Part shown: piece after piece, positions 47,133 through 56,888 of the stretch
How the letters are laid out: each line of letters begins with the position of its first letter
Numbering within the stretch: the stretch's first letter is position 1
Origin: Roseicyclus amphidinii
GTDB lineage: Bacteria; Pseudomonadota; Alphaproteobacteria; Rhodobacterales; Rhodobacteraceae
Direction: 5' to 3'
DNA length: 59,029 nt
Assembly: GCF_030163755.1 (NCBI RefSeq)
Contig: NZ_JASJOE010000019.1
Span: forward strand, 1 to 59,029
Translations under genes and position numbers: made by a program
Notes under the pieces: generated by a model
Database searches by the model: none
Seen by the model: only the letters and a program-made list of their open reading frames with translations
Told to the model about the DNA's origin: nothing

Positions 47133-47932
47133 GCATCGACGCCTCGGCCCGCGTCCACCCCTCGGCGGTGATCGAGGAGGGGGCCAGCATCGGCCCCGGC
47201 TGCGAGATCGGCCCGTTCTGCGTCGTGGGCCGCGATGTGACGCTGGCCGCCGAGGTCACGCTGAAATCCCATGTCGTCGTCACCGGCTGGACCGAGATCG
47301 GTGAGGGCAGCACGATCTTTCCCTTCGCCAATGTCGGCGAGGTGCCGCAGGACCTGAAATACGCGGGCGAGAAAAGTCGCCTGATCGTGGGCAAGCGCAA
47401 CCGCATCCGCGAGGGCGTGACGATGAACACCGGCACCGAGGGCGGGGGCGGCGTCACGCGGATCGGGGATGACGGTCTCTTCATGGCCGGTGCCCATGTC
47501 GCCCATGACGCGCAGGTCGGCGACCGGGTGATCATGGTCAACAACTCGGCGCTGGCGGGCCATTGCATCGTCGGCGACGATGTCATCATCGGCGGGCTGT
47601 CGGGCGTTCACCAATGGGTGCGCATCGGCAAGGGCGCGATCATCGGCGCGGTCACCATGGTGACCAATGACGTGATCCCCTACGGCCTCGTGCAGGGGCC
47701 GCGCGGGGGGCTGGACGGGTTGAACCTGGTCGGGCTCAAGCGCCGGGGCGTCGCGCGCGAGGACATCATGGCGCTGCGCGCCGCGTTTCAGGCGCTGGCG
47801 CAGGGCGAGGGGGCCTTCCAGGACCGCGCCCGCCGTCTGACCGAGGACGAGGCCGGCAAATCGCCCTATGTGCGCGAGATCGTCGAGTTCGTGCTGGGCG
47901 ACAGCGACCGCTCCTTCCTCACGCCGGGCTGA
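47129..47932 (+). CDS. lpxA: UDP-N-acetylglucosamine acyltransferase LpxA
   Basis: A 267-residue left-handed beta-helix protein, first step of lipid A synthesis. The hexapeptide repeats run from [16 protein letters not shown] onward; catalytic His126 is in [11 protein letters not shown], and [20 protein letters not shown] marks the start of the helical C-terminal domain (in pieces). It overlaps fabZ by four bases and precedes lpxI by three. Confidence 0.97.
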   Translation: MSIDASARVHPSAVIEEGASIGPGCEIGPFCVVGRDVTLAAEVTLKSHVVVTGWTEIGEGSTIFPFANVGEVPQDLKYAGEKSRLIVGKRNRIREGVTMNTGTEGGGGVTRIGDDGLFMAGAHVAHDAQVGDRVIMVNNSALAGHCIVGDDVIIGGLSGVHQWVRIGKGAIIGAVTMVTNDVIPYGLVQGPRGGLDGLNLVGLKRRGVAREDIMALRAAFQALAQGEGAFQDRARRLTEDEAGKSPYVREIVEFVLGDSDRSFLTPG

Positions 47933-47935
47933 GCC

Positions 47936-48709
47936 ATGGGCCGCGCGATCATCGCGGGCGACGGCGCGCTGCCGGGGCTGCTGGCCGAGGCGGGACCGGC
48001 GCTGATGGTGCGGCTTGAGGGCCAGCCCGGCGGCACCGATGGCGCGGACGTGGTCGCCCGGCTGGAGCGGTTGGGCGGCCTCTTCGCCGAGCTGCGCGCG
48101 TGCGGTGTGACCGAGCTGTGCCTTGCGGGCGCGATGCGGCGGACGGGCTTCGACCGCGCGGTGCTCGATGCCGAGACGGCCACGCTTCTGCCCGACCTCG
48201 AGGCCGCGATGGGGCAGGGGGATGACGCGCTCCTGCGCCGGATCGTTGCGATCTTCGAGGCCGAGGGCTTCGCCATCCGCGGCGCCCATGACTGGCGCCC
48301 CGACCTTGTTGCACCCGCGGGCGCGCTGCATGGCGAGGCGCGCCCCGAGGGCGACGCCGCCCGTGCGCGCGCCGTGCTTGCGGCGCTTGGGCCGCATGAC
48401 GTGGGACAGGCCGCCGTTGCGGCCAAGGGGCAGATGCTGGGGATCGAGACCTTGCAGGGCACCGACGCCATGCTCGACTTCGTCGCCGCCACCGCGCCCG
48501 GTTCGGGCGGCGTGCTGGTCAAACGCGCCAAGCCGGGGCAGGACCTGCGCGTCGACATGCCCGCGATCGGCCCCGAGACGGTGGCGCGCGTGGCGAAAGC
48601 GGGCCTGTCCGGCATCGAGTTGCAGGCCGGTCATGTCCTTCTGCTCGACCCCGCCGCCGTCAGGGCCGCCTGCGCGGCGCATCACGTCACCCTCTGGGCC
48701 GTGCCATGA
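47936..48709 (+). CDS. lpxI: UDP-2,3-diacylglucosamine diphosphatase LpxI
   Basis: A 257-residue LpxI, which replaces LpxH in alphaproteobacteria and yields 2,3-diacyl-GlcN-1-phosphate. Family features: an AIIAGDGALPGLLAEAG N-terminus, ELCLAGAMRRTGF, the AVAAKGQMLGIETLQGTDAML core and VLVKRAKPGQDLRVDMPAIG. Residue order and length are normal. Its end overlaps lpxB by four bases (ATGA). Confidence 0.93.
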   Translation: MGRAIIAGDGALPGLLAEAGPALMVRLEGQPGGTDGADVVARLERLGGLFAELRACGVTELCLAGAMRRTGFDRAVLDAETATLLPDLEAAMGQGDDALLRRIVAIFEAEGFAIRGAHDWRPDLVAPAGALHGEARPEGDAARARAVLAALGPHDVGQAAVAAKGQMLGIETLQGTDAMLDFVAATAPGSGGVLVKRAKPGQDLRVDMPAIGPETVARVAKAGLSGIELQAGHVLLLDPAAVRAACAAHHVTLWAVP

Positions 48710-49878
48710 CGCTGCGGCTGTTCCTTGTCGCGGGCGAGCCCTCGGGCGACCGGCTGGGGGCGGCGCTGATGGCGGGGCTGAAAGCCCTCGTCGAGGACCC
48801 CATCGAATTCCACGGCATCGGCGGCCCGATGATGCAGGCCGAGGGGCTGCAGACCCTCTTCCCGATGGAGGAGCTGTCGGTCATCGGCCTGACCGAGATC
48901 CTCGCCAATTACCGCCGCCTTGCCCGCCGCGTGACCGACACCGCGCAGGCGGTGCTGGCGATGAAGCCCGACGCGCTCATCACAATCGACATCCCCGAGT
49001 TCTCGCTGCGCGTCGCCTCCAAGGTGAAGGCCGCAGCCCCGCACCAGCCCACGGTGCATTACGTGGCCCCGACCGTCTGGGCCTGGCGGCCCAAGCGGGC
49101 GCGCAAGATGGCCAAAAGCATCGACCATGTCCTTGCCCTGCTGCCCTTCGAGCCACCCTACATGCAGGCCGAAGGCATGTCCTGCGATTGCGTGGGCCAC
49201 CCCGTCGTGACCGAGCCGCGGGCCTCCGAGGCCGAGATCGCGGCGTTCCGCGACAAGCACGGGCTGGGGGACGGGCCAAAGGTACTGGTCCTGCCCGGCT
49301 CGCGCCGCTCCGAGATCGAGCGCCTTGCCCCTGTCTTCGGCGAGGCGCTGCGCCCGGTGCTGGCGCGCCATCCGGATGCGCAGGTGATCCTGCCCGCCGC
49401 CCCCGCGGTGGCGGGGTATCTTGGCGACAAGCTGGCGGGATGGCCGGGCAAGCCCATCCTCCTCGATCCGCGCGGGCAGGGGGCCGAGGCCTTCGCCGCC
49501 GAGAAACGCGCGGGCTTTGCCGTGGCAGACGTGGCGCTGGCGGCGTCCGGCACGGTCAGCCTCGAGCTTGCGGCCTCCGAGACGCCGATGGTCATCGCCT
49601 ATGACATGAGCTGGCTCAGCCGCAAGATGGTCGCCTCCATGCTGCGGGTCGACACGGTGACGCTGGTCAACCTCGTCTCGGACACGCGCGCCGTGCCCGA
49701 GTTCCTTGGCGAGGCGTGCAAGCCCGCGCCGGTCGCCGCCGCCCTGAACCGGCTGCTCGATGACGAGGCGACGCGGCTCGAGCAACTGGATGCCATGGCG
49801 CTGACCATGCAGCGGCTGGGCCGCGGTGGCGAGCCGCCGGGCCTGCGCGCCGCGCGCTCGGTGCTGTCGGTGATCTGA
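48706..49878 (+). CDS. lpxB: Lipid-A-disaccharide synthase
   Basis: A 390-residue GT19 glycosyltransferase that joins UDP-diacyl-GlcN and lipid X. LFLVAGEPSGDRLGAALM is at the N-terminus, IDIPEFSLRVA, VAPTVWAWRPKRARK and VLPGSRRSEIERL lie in the middle, and ASGTVSLELA with PMVIAYDMSWLS in the sugar-nucleotide site. Last of the lipid A block; converges with a YbaK-type gene 20 bases later. Confidence 0.96.
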   Translation: MTLRLFLVAGEPSGDRLGAALMAGLKALVEDPIEFHGIGGPMMQAEGLQTLFPMEELSVIGLTEILANYRRLARRVTDTAQAVLAMKPDALITIDIPEFSLRVASKVKAAAPHQPTVHYVAPTVWAWRPKRARKMAKSIDHVLALLPFEPPYMQAEGMSCDCVGHPVVTEPRASEAEIAAFRDKHGLGDGPKVLVLPGSRRSEIERLAPVFGEALRPVLARHPDAQVILPAAPAVAGYLGDKLAGWPGKPILLDPRGQGAEAFAAEKRAGFAVADVALAASGTVSLELAASETPMVIAYDMSWLSRKMVASMLRVDTVTLVNLVSDTRAVPEFLGEACKPAPVAAALNRLLDDEATRLEQLDAMALTMQRLGRGGEPPGLRAARSVLSVI

Positions 49879-49898
49879 CGCGACCGGAACGGGGCGCT

Positions 49899-50369
49899 TC
49901 AGGCCGTGAAATCGGCCTTTTCGGCAGTGCTGAGGCGCAAGAGCACCTCGGGCGCGATGGCGAAGACATGGCGCGGCGTGCCCGCGGCGGCCCAGACCAC
50001 CGGGAACTCCAGCAAGCGCGGGTCGAACCACGCCCGGATCGGGTTGAGGTGGCCCACCGGGGCGACGCCACCGATGGCGAATCCCGTCTGCGCGCGGATC
50101 AGGCCTGCGTCGGCCTTGCCCAATGGCTCGCCCGCCAGCGCGCTGGCCTTCGCGTCATCCACCCGGTTGCCGCCCGCCGTCACGAACAGGACCGCGTCGC
50201 CATGGGTTTCGGCGCGAAAGATGATCGACTTGGCGATCTGGTCCAGCGCGCAGCCCGCCGCGCGCGCGGCATCCTCCGCGGTGCGGGTGCCCTCGGCCAT
50301 TTCGAGGATCTCGACCGTGACCCCGGCGTCTTGCAACGCGCGTTCCACCCGTTTCAGGCTTTTCGACAT
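49899..50369 (-). CDS. YbaK/ProX-type aminoacyl-tRNA deacylase
   Basis: A 156-residue single-domain protein of the INS/YbaK family that hydrolyses mischarged tRNA in trans. Motifs: AEGTRTAEDAARAAGC, QIAKSIIFRAE (the conserved Lys), FVTAGGNRVD and FAIGGVAPVGHLNP. Two ATGs are close; GGAGGG directly abuts the one at 50375 but is six bases from the one at 50369, so the latter is the start. Specificity (Cys-, Ala- or other tRNA-Pro) cannot be told. Confidence 0.88.
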   Translation of the reverse strand: MSKSLKRVERALQDAGVTVEILEMAEGTRTAEDAARAAGCALDQIAKSIIFRAETHGDAVLFVTAGGNRVDDAKASALAGEPLGKADAGLIRAQTGFAIGGVAPVGHLNPIRAWFDPRLLEFPVVWAAAGTPRHVFAIAPEVLLRLSTAEKADFTA

Positions 50370-50460
50370 CGGCATCCCTCCGTTCCCCGCCGTCATTGCA
50401 GGGACCGGAGCGCCGCGCAAGCCGTTGACCGCGGGGGGGCCGCGGCCCTAACTCCGTGCC

Positions 50461-53259
50461 ATGACATTCGCCAGCCGCATCGCCCGCCATCCCATCCCGC
50501 ATTCCCCCGAGCGGGGGGCCGAGGGCTGGGCCGCCCTTGGCGATGTGGACATCGGCCTGCGCCCCCTGATCGAGGGCACGGCAGGCTCGTCGCCCTATCT
50601 CGCCGGGCTGATCGGGAAGGAGGCCGTGTGGTTGTCGCAGGCGCTGGCCGCCCCGCCCGAGGAGGCCGTTGCAGCCCTGATCGCCGAGACGGGTCGGCTT
50701 GCCCCCGGCGAGCTGGACAGCGGGTTGCGCCGGATCAAGCGGCGCGCGGCGCTGATCGTGGCGCTGGCCGACCTCGGCGGGCTCTGGCCACTGCACGAGG
50801 TCACGCAGCACTGGACCGACATCGCCGATGCCTGCCTTGCCGCGGCACTTGTGTCCCATGTGGCGGCCGAGGCGCGGCGCGGCAAGCTGCCGGGCCAGAC
50901 CGAGGAGGACGCCCACCGCGACGGCGCGGGGATGGTCGCGCTTGCCATGGGCAAGATGGGGGCGGGGGAGCTGAACTATTCCTCCGACATCGACCTGATC
51001 TGCCTCTTCGACGACGACCGTTTCGATGAGGGCGACGTGATGGAGGCACGCGCGGGCTTCATCCGCGCCACGCGCCGGATCGCGGCGACGCTTGGCGACA
51101 CCAATGCCGAGGGGTACGTCTTTCGCACCGACCTTCGGCTCCGGCCCGATGCGAGCGTCACGCCGGTCTGCATCTCGATGACGGCAGCCGAACGCTACTA
51201 CGAGGCCGAGGGGCGGTCGTGGGAGCGGTCGGCCTATATCAAGGCGCGGCCCGCAGCGGGCGATCTTGCGGCGGGGGCGCGGTTTCTCGAGACGATGAAG
51301 CCCTTCGTCTGGCGGCGGCACCTCGATTTCGCAATGGTGCAGGACACGATGGACATGCGCCAAAGGATACGCGATCACAAAGGGTTGCACGGCGATCTTA
51401 AACTGGAAGGTCACAACATGAAGCTCGGCGCGGGCGGCATCCGCGAGATCGAGTTCTTCGCCCAGACCCGGCAGCTCGTGGCAGGCGGGCGCGACCCCTC
51501 GCTCCGCTCGCGCCGCACGGTCGAGGCGCTGGCGGCGCTGGCGCAGGCGGGTTGGCTGGAGGGCGATGTCGCGGAGGAACTCACCGCGCTTTACGCCCAT
51601 CACCGCGAGGTCGAGCATCGCGTGCAGATGATCGACGACGCGCAGACCCATGCCTTGCCGAAGTCGGACGAGGGGTTCGATCGCCTTGCGCGGCTCTGCG
51701 GCGAGGGCGATACGCGCGCCTTCCGCGCAAGGCTGGCCGAGCGCATCCGCCGCGTCGAACAGTTGACCGGAGAGTTTTTCCAGCCGGTCAAGGGCGAAAA
51801 GCCCCGCGCCCCCGAGATCCCCCCCGCGCAGGCCGAGATCGTGGCGCGCTGGCCGGGCTACCCGGCGCTGCGCTCGGTGCGGGGGCAGGAGATCTTCGAG
51901 CGGCTGAAGCCCGACCTTTTGCGCCGCTTCCAGTCGGCCGCGAAACCCGAAGAGGCACTTTTGAATTTCGACGGCTTTCTCAAGGGCTTGCCTGCCGGAG
52001 TTCAACTGTTTTCCCTGTTCGAGGCAAACCCGACGCTGGTCGACCTGATCGTCGACATCTGCGCCACCGCGCCGGGGCTGTCGCGCTATCTCAGCCGTCA
52101 TTCTGGCGTGCTGGACGCGGTGCTCGACGGCCGCTTCTTCGCGGACTGGCCGGGGGCCGAGGGCCTGACGCAAGAATTGTCGCGGATGCTCTCGGGGCGC
52201 GATTACGAGCAGCAGCTCGACCTCGCGCGGCGCTGGCAGAAGGATTGGCATTTCCGCATCGGCGTCCACCAGCTGCGCGGGTTGATCGACACCGATGAAG
52301 CGCAGGCGCAATACACCGACCTTGCCCATGGCGTGATCGGCGCGCTCTGGCCCGCGGTCTGCGCCGAGATCGCCGCGCGGCATGGGCCCGCGCCGGGGAT
52401 TGGCGGGGCGGTCGTGGGCATGGGCAGCCTTGGCTCGGGGCGGATGAGCGCGGGCTCGGACCTTGATCTGCTGGTGATCTACGACCCCGCCGAGGCCGAG
52501 ATGAGCGAGGGCCGCCGCCCGCTCGACCCTAGGGGCTGGTATGCCAAGGCGACCAAGACGCTGATCACCGCGCTTTCCGCACCCACCGCGGCGGGCAAGC
52601 TCTACGAGGTCGACATGCGGCTGCGCCCCTCGGGGCGGCAGGGGCCGGTGGCGACCTCGATCACCGCGTTCCGCACGTATCAGCGCGAGGAAGCCTGGAC
52701 CTGGGAGCACATGGCGCTCACCCGCGCGCGGGTGGTGGCCGGTCCTGCGCCCCTCGCCGAAGAGATCGAGGCCGTGCGCTGCGCGGTCATCACGGAAAAG
52801 GCCGCGCCCGACACCGTGCGCCGGGAGGCCACCGAGATGCGCGCGCGGCTCGCCGCGGCGGGGCGGGCCGGGGGCACATGGGCGGTGAAGGACGGACCGG
52901 GCGGGATGCAGGACATCGAGCTCTTGGGTCAGGCCGTGGCGCTGGCCGCAGGCGCGGGCGACCGCGCGACGGCGGCGCAGCTGGGCCATGCGCCTGCGCT
53001 CGGCTGGCTGTCGCAAGAGGCCGCCGCGACGCTGGCCGAGGCGCATGCGCTGGCCGCCCGCGTGCAAGGGGCGGCGCGGCTCTTGACCGATGAGGCGCTG
53101 GACCCGGATGCCATCGGCGAGGGGGGCCGCGCCTTTCTGGCGCGGGTCGCGGGACAGCCCGACGCGACCGCGCTCGCGTCGCATCTGGACAAGACCCGGT
53201 CACACGCGGCACAGATCATCGACAGCGTATTGGGCGCACCGCCGCCGGAGGAGCCATGA
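50461..53259 (+). CDS. glnE: Bifunctional glutamine synthetase adenylyltransferase/removase
   Basis: A 932-residue protein controlling glutamine synthetase by adding or removing AMP under PII control. Two nucleotidyltransferase domains are seen: the N-terminal removase with ALAMGKMGAGELNYSSDIDL and the C-terminal transferase with VVGMGSLGSGRMSAGSDLDL, each with its D-x-D metal pair, linked by the helical middle; GAGGIREIEFFAQ and KDGPGGMQDIELL are the paired downstream motifs. The length is normal. A small gene overlaps its end. Confidence 0.96.
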   Translation: MTFASRIARHPIPHSPERGAEGWAALGDVDIGLRPLIEGTAGSSPYLAGLIGKEAVWLSQALAAPPEEAVAALIAETGRLAPGELDSGLRRIKRRAALIVALADLGGLWPLHEVTQHWTDIADACLAAALVSHVAAEARRGKLPGQTEEDAHRDGAGMVALAMGKMGAGELNYSSDIDLICLFDDDRFDEGDVMEARAGFIRATRRIAATLGDTNAEGYVFRTDLRLRPDASVTPVCISMTAAERYYEAEGRSWERSAYIKARPAAGDLAAGARFLETMKPFVWRRHLDFAMVQDTMDMRQRIRDHKGLHGDLKLEGHNMKLGAGGIREIEFFAQTRQLVAGGRDPSLRSRRTVEALAALAQAGWLEGDVAEELTALYAHHREVEHRVQMIDDAQTHALPKSDEGFDRLARLCGEGDTRAFRARLAERIRRVEQLTGEFFQPVKGEKPRAPEIPPAQAEIVARWPGYPALRSVRGQEIFERLKPDLLRRFQSAAKPEEALLNFDGFLKGLPAGVQLFSLFEANPTLVDLIVDICATAPGLSRYLSRHSGVLDAVLDGRFFADWPGAEGLTQELSRMLSGRDYEQQLDLARRWQKDWHFRIGVHQLRGLIDTDEAQAQYTDLAHGVIGALWPAVCAEIAARHGPAPGIGGAVVGMGSLGSGRMSAGSDLDLLVIYDPAEAEMSEGRRPLDPRGWYAKATKTLITALSAPTAAGKLYEVDMRLRPSGRQGPVATSITAFRTYQREEAWTWEHMALTRARVVAGPAPLAEEIEAVRCAVITEKAAPDTVRREATEMRARLAAAGRAGGTWAVKDGPGGMQDIELLGQAVALAAGAGDRATAAQLGHAPALGWLSQEAAATLAEAHALAARVQGAARLLTDEALDPDAIGEGGRAFLARVAGQPDATALASHLDKTRSHAAQIIDSVLGAPPPEEP

Positions 53260-53552
53260 TGACCGACGCCAGCCACCCGCGCGCGCCCGCCGACCCCAAC
53301 GACCCCAAGGGCCTGATCCGCGAGTCCTACCGGATCGAGGGGATCACCGATGCGGAATGCCGGTCGATCCTCGTGGATTGGGCGCTGAGCCTGTCCGAGA
53401 CCCAGCCGCGCGCCGCGATCGAGGCGCTTCTGGCGCGCTATGGCGCGGGCGCGGAGGATCACCCGATGACCTTGGTCCTGCGCGAAGGGCTGACCGAGGC
53501 CCCCAGCGCCCGCAGGCGCGGCGGGCGCGCGGCGCGGATGCGCGACGGCTGA
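53256..53552 (+). CDS. Small conserved hypothetical protein (98 aa)
   Basis: A 98-residue protein starting MMTDASHPRAPADPND, overlapping the glnE stop by four bases (ATGA), so translated with it. The middle (LIRESYRIEGITDAECRSIL, ALSLSETQPRAAIEALLARY) is helical and acidic, and the tail is Arg-rich (RRRGGRAARMRDG). No domain is recognised. Its fixed place after glnE in this group would hint at nitrogen control, but that is inference. Confidence 0.7.
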   Translation: MMTDASHPRAPADPNDPKGLIRESYRIEGITDAECRSILVDWALSLSETQPRAAIEALLARYGAGAEDHPMTLVLREGLTEAPSARRRGGRAARMRDG

Positions 53553-53560
53553 TCGCGCGG

Positions 53561-53633
53561 GCGCGGTCCTTCGCTTTGCTTCGAGTCAGGCGCGGTCCTT
53601 CGCCTTCCTTCGAGTCAGGCACGGTCCTTCGCG
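53561..53633. repeat. 29-bp tandem repeat at the GlxA-type gene end
   Basis: Units at 53561-53589 and 53590-53618 differ at two positions (TTTGC versus CTTCC), and a third partial copy continues from 53619. Each unit reads GCGCGGTCCTTCG...TCGAGTCAG. The repeat includes the stop codon of the minus-strand regulator gene, so the final codons (AKDRA, stop) are duplicated beyond the stop. Confidence 0.85.
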
Positions 53634-54589
53634 CCATGCGCGCCACGCTCGCGGTAGGGCGTGGTGTTGTAATGCGCCCGGTAGCATTTCGAGAAATGCG
53701 AGGGCGAGGCGAAGCCGCAGGCCAGCGCCACGTTGATCACGCTCATGTCGGTCTGCATCAGCAGGTTGCGCGCCTTGCCCAGCCGGAGCTCCATGTAGTA
53801 GCGCTTGGGCGACCTGTTCAGATACCGCCGGAACAGCCGCTCGAGCTGGCGCGTCGACATGCCGACATCCTTGGCCAGCGTCGCGGGGCTGATCGGGTCC
53901 TCGATGTTCTGCTCCATCATGCGGATGACCTGCCCCAGCTTGGGGTGGCGCACGCCGATGCGGGTCGGGATCGACAGGCGCTGCGTGTCCTGATCGGTGC
54001 GGATCGAGGTGTAGATCAATTGATCGGCCACGAGATTGGCCAGGTCCTCGCCGTGATCGTCGGCGATGATCTTGAGCATCAGGTCGATCGAGGCGGTGCC
54101 GCCCGCGGTGGTGATGCGGTTGCCGTCGATGACGAAGACCGACTTGGTCAGCGTCACCTCCTCGAATTCCTCGGTGAAGCTGTCCTGGTTCTCCCAGTGG
54201 ATCGTGGCGCGCTTGCCGTCGAGCAGCCCGGCCTTGGCCAGCGTGTAGCCCGCGGTGCACAACCCGCCCATCACCGCGCCCTTGCGCGCTTCGCGGCGCA
54301 GCCAGCTGACCACGCGGCGCGAGGTGGCCGCGGCCACGTCGATGCCGCCGCAGACCAGCACGGTGTCGTCGCGCGTCACCTCCTCGAGGTCGCTGTCGAG
54401 CTTGAAACCGATACCCGCCGAGCACCACGCGACCTCGCCGCCGTCGCCCACCAGCGTCCAGGAATACAGCGAGCGCCCCGACATGCGGTTGGCGATCCTC
54501 AGCGCCTCGACCGCGCTGGAAAAGCACAGCATGGTGAATTGGTCCAGCAGGACGAAGACGAAGCGGCGGGGGCCGATATGCTGGGGCAT
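53615..54589 (-). CDS. GlxA-family transcriptional regulator (DJ-1/PfpI plus AraC HTH)
   Basis: A 324-residue regulator. The N-terminal DJ-1-like domain (residues 1-195) has the nucleophile-elbow segment [16 protein letters not shown] and TIHWEN, and the C-terminal AraC DNA-binding domain has [34 protein letters not shown] and [22 protein letters not shown] (in pieces). Relatives govern choline, carnitine, arginine or glycine-betaine genes; the ligand here is unknown. Start 54589 (MPQHIGP) is the homologue-like one; the upstream frame is unrelated. Divergent from the DAHP synthase gene. Confidence 0.88.
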   Translation of the reverse strand: MPQHIGPRRFVFVLLDQFTMLCFSSAVEALRIANRMSGRSLYSWTLVGDGGEVAWCSAGIGFKLDSDLEEVTRDDTVLVCGGIDVAAATSRRVVSWLRREARKGAVMGGLCTAGYTLAKAGLLDGKRATIHWENQDSFTEEFEEVTLTKSVFVIDGNRITTAGGTASIDLMLKIIADDHGEDLANLVADQLIYTSIRTDQDTQRLSIPTRIGVRHPKLGQVIRMMEQNIEDPISPATLAKDVGMSTRQLERLFRRYLNRSPKRYYMELRLGKARNLLMQTDMSVINVALACGFASPSHFSKCYRAHYNTTPYRERGAHGAKDRA

Positions 54590-54682
54590 GGCGTGCTCAT
54601 GGATCTGCGTCTGGCCAGCCCGTCGCCGACCGTGCCGTGAGCGAAAGCATTTATTGTCAGCCGGTGCAATCCCCAAGGCTTT

Positions 54683-54724
54683 GCGAATTTCGCCATTGGA
54701 AGCGGCACCCCGCTTGCCTATAAG
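54683..54724 (+). promoter_or_regulatory. Promoter of the DAHP synthase gene with an upstream palindrome
   Basis: TTGGAA (54696-54701), a 17-base spacer and TATAAG (54719-54724), the best -10 in the window; the start codon is 32 bases further on. GCGAATTTCGC at 54683-54693 is an 11-base palindrome directly upstream of the -35 and may be an operator. Confidence 0.65.
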
Positions 54725-54755
54725 CCCCCGAGACACGACCAGAGGAGGCACCGCC

Positions 54756-56126
54756 ATGACCGCAGCGGCCTGGAGCAAAACCGACTGGCGCGCCAAGCCG
54801 CGCGTGCAGATGCCCGATTATCCCGACGCCGCGGCGCTGAACGCCGTCGAGGCGCAGCTGTCCAAGTATCCGCCGCTGGTCTTCGCGGGCGAGGCGCGCC
54901 GCCTCAAGGCCGAGCTGGCCGCCGCCAGCCGGGGCGAGGCCTTCCTGCTGCAGGGCGGCGATTGTGCCGAAAGCTTCGCGGAGTTTTCCGCAGACAACAT
55001 CCGCGACACCTTCAAGGTGATGCTGCAGATGGCGATGGTGCTGACCTACGGCGCCAAGGTGCCGGTGGTGAAGGTCGGCCGCATGGCCGGTCAGTTCGCC
55101 AAGCCGCGCTCGGCCCCGATGGAGGTTGTGGGCGGGGTCGAGATGGCGTCCTACAAGGGCGACATCATCAACGACATCACCCCCACGCCCGAGGCGCGCA
55201 TCCCCGACCCGAACCGGATGCTGCAGGCCTATACCCAGGCCGCGGCTTCGCTGAACCTGCTGCGCGCGTTTTCGACCGGCGGTTTCGCCGACATCCACCG
55301 CGTTCACAGCTGGACGCTGGGTTTCACCGACCAGGACGATGCCGAGCGGTACCGCGACATCGCCAACCGCATCCAGGACAGCCTTGATTTCATGGCGGCC
55401 GCGGGCCTGACGGGCGAGACCAACCACGAGCTGTCGACGGTGGATTTCTACACCAGCCACGAGGCGCTGCTGCTGGAATACGAAGAGGCGCTCTGCCGGC
55501 TCGACTCCACCAGCGGAAAGTGGCTGGCGGGCTCGGGCCACATGATCTGGATCGGCGACCGCACGCGCCAGCCCGATGGCGCGCATGTCGAGTTCTGCCG
55601 CGGCGTGCAGAACCCCATCGGCCTGAAATGCGGCCCCACCACGACCGAGGAAGACCTCAAGGTCCTGATGGCCAAGCTGAACCCCGAGAACGAGGCCGGG
55701 CGGCTGACGCTCATCGCGCGCTTCGGCGCGGGCAAGGTGGCCGACCACCTGCCGCGGCTGATCAGGACGGTCGAGGCCGAGGGCGCCAAGGTGCTGTGGT
55801 CCTGCGACCCGATGCACGGCAATGTCATCAAGTCCTCGACCGGCTACAAGACGCGGCCCTTCGACTCGATCCTGCGCGAAGTGCAGGAGTTCTTCGACAT
55901 CCACCGCGCCGAGGGCACGATCCCCGGCGGCGTGCATTTCGAGATGACCGGCAAGGACGTGACCGAGTGCACCGGCGGCATGCGGGCCGTGACCGACGAG
56001 GATTTGTCCTCGCGCTACCACACCGCCTGCGACCCGCGTCTGAATGCCTCGCAATCGCTGGAGCTGGCCTTCCTCGTGGCCGAGGAGCTGCAGAAAAGCC
56101 GCGAGGCGCTGCGCGCCGCGGGCTGA
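54756..56126 (+). CDS. Class II 3-deoxy-7-phosphoheptulonate (DAHP) synthase
   Basis: A 456-residue plant-type DAHP synthase, first enzyme of the shikimate pathway, joining PEP and erythrose-4-phosphate. Metal ligands are in the expected motifs: Cys in [13 protein letters not shown], His in [11 protein letters not shown], Glu in [17 protein letters not shown] and Asp in [25 protein letters not shown] binds substrate. The frame is open to 54255, but ATG 54756 follows AGAGGAGG at 54741-54748 and a strong promoter, so the short form is right. Confidence 0.95.
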   Translation: MTAAAWSKTDWRAKPRVQMPDYPDAAALNAVEAQLSKYPPLVFAGEARRLKAELAAASRGEAFLLQGGDCAESFAEFSADNIRDTFKVMLQMAMVLTYGAKVPVVKVGRMAGQFAKPRSAPMEVVGGVEMASYKGDIINDITPTPEARIPDPNRMLQAYTQAAASLNLLRAFSTGGFADIHRVHSWTLGFTDQDDAERYRDIANRIQDSLDFMAAAGLTGETNHELSTVDFYTSHEALLLEYEEALCRLDSTSGKWLAGSGHMIWIGDRTRQPDGAHVEFCRGVQNPIGLKCGPTTTEEDLKVLMAKLNPENEAGRLTLIARFGAGKVADHLPRLIRTVEAEGAKVLWSCDPMHGNVIKSSTGYKTRPFDSILREVQEFFDIHRAEGTIPGGVHFEMTGKDVTECTGGMRAVTDEDLSSRYHTACDPRLNASQSLELAFLVAEELQKSREALRAAG

Positions 56127-56131
56127 CGCGA

Positions 56132-56743
56132 TCAGGCGGGCGTGGTGTCGCGCCCGCCGCGGATCACCCGAAGGCCCGGTTTTCCGGTGGCGTCCTGCAG
56201 GCGGCGCGGCAATGCCCATCCGGCGCGTATGCCAAGGGCGCACGGCTCCGCCGCCAGCCGCCAGCCGGGCCGGTCGAACCACAGGAACGCGCGGGTCACC
56301 GCGCCATCCGGAGCCGCAAGCGGCAGCAGCGCAATGTCGATGAAATATCGCCGGTCGGGCAGGGTGCGCCGCAGGGCATAGGCCCGGATGATGGCCGGGC
56401 CCGGCCCGTCCAGCGCCCCGGCGGCCAGCGCGTGCAGCCTGTCGCGCTCGGCCGGGGCGAAGAGGGCGCACAAGGGCGTGCCGCGCTTGGCGGCTGGCGA
56501 CAGCGCCGACAGCCCTGCGCCCGCAAGCCGGATACGCGGTGCCGCGCAGCCTGCGACGGGTGGCCGTTCGAGCAGGGCACCTTGCGCCAGCCAGGGGCCC
56601 AGCGCGCCCGGATCGAGATCGTCCTCAGCGGGCACGGCACGGCCGCGGCACAGGTCCTGCCAATGCCCCACGACCCGCACCAGACCGGCAGGCACCGGGG
56701 GCGGCCCGTGCCGGTCATGGATCGGGTCGATGGTCATCTTCAT
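56132..56743 (-). CDS. PAS-domain protein of unknown function
   Basis: A 203-residue protein with one PAS-like fold. The first half (RVVGHWQDLCRGRAVPAEDDLDP, then RIRLAGAGLSALS and RGTPLCALF) matches small PAS proteins abundant in Rhodobacteraceae and Rhodospirillales; the second half (DRRYFIDIALLPLAAPDG) is the PAS beta-sheet. No output domain, so it may bind a ligand or partner. ATG at 56743 with GGGAGG nine bases upstream. Converges with the DAHP synthase gene, five bases apart. Confidence 0.72.
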   Translation of the reverse strand: MKMTIDPIHDRHGPPPVPAGLVRVVGHWQDLCRGRAVPAEDDLDPGALGPWLAQGALLERPPVAGCAAPRIRLAGAGLSALSPAAKRGTPLCALFAPAERDRLHALAAGALDGPGPAIIRAYALRRTLPDRRYFIDIALLPLAAPDGAVTRAFLWFDRPGWRLAAEPCALGIRAGWALPRRLQDATGKPGLRVIRGGRDTTPA

Positions 56744-56888
56744 CTCCGGTGCCTCCCGCCGACGCATACGTCCGGGTGACGCGCGCGCGGGTTTTCTTTC
56801 CCGGCCGTCCTTACTACGATCCCGCCCGCGTCGGCAGGGGGAGATCGCGGTTTTGGTTAATGCAACAGGAGCCAGCGGAGTGGCCTCG

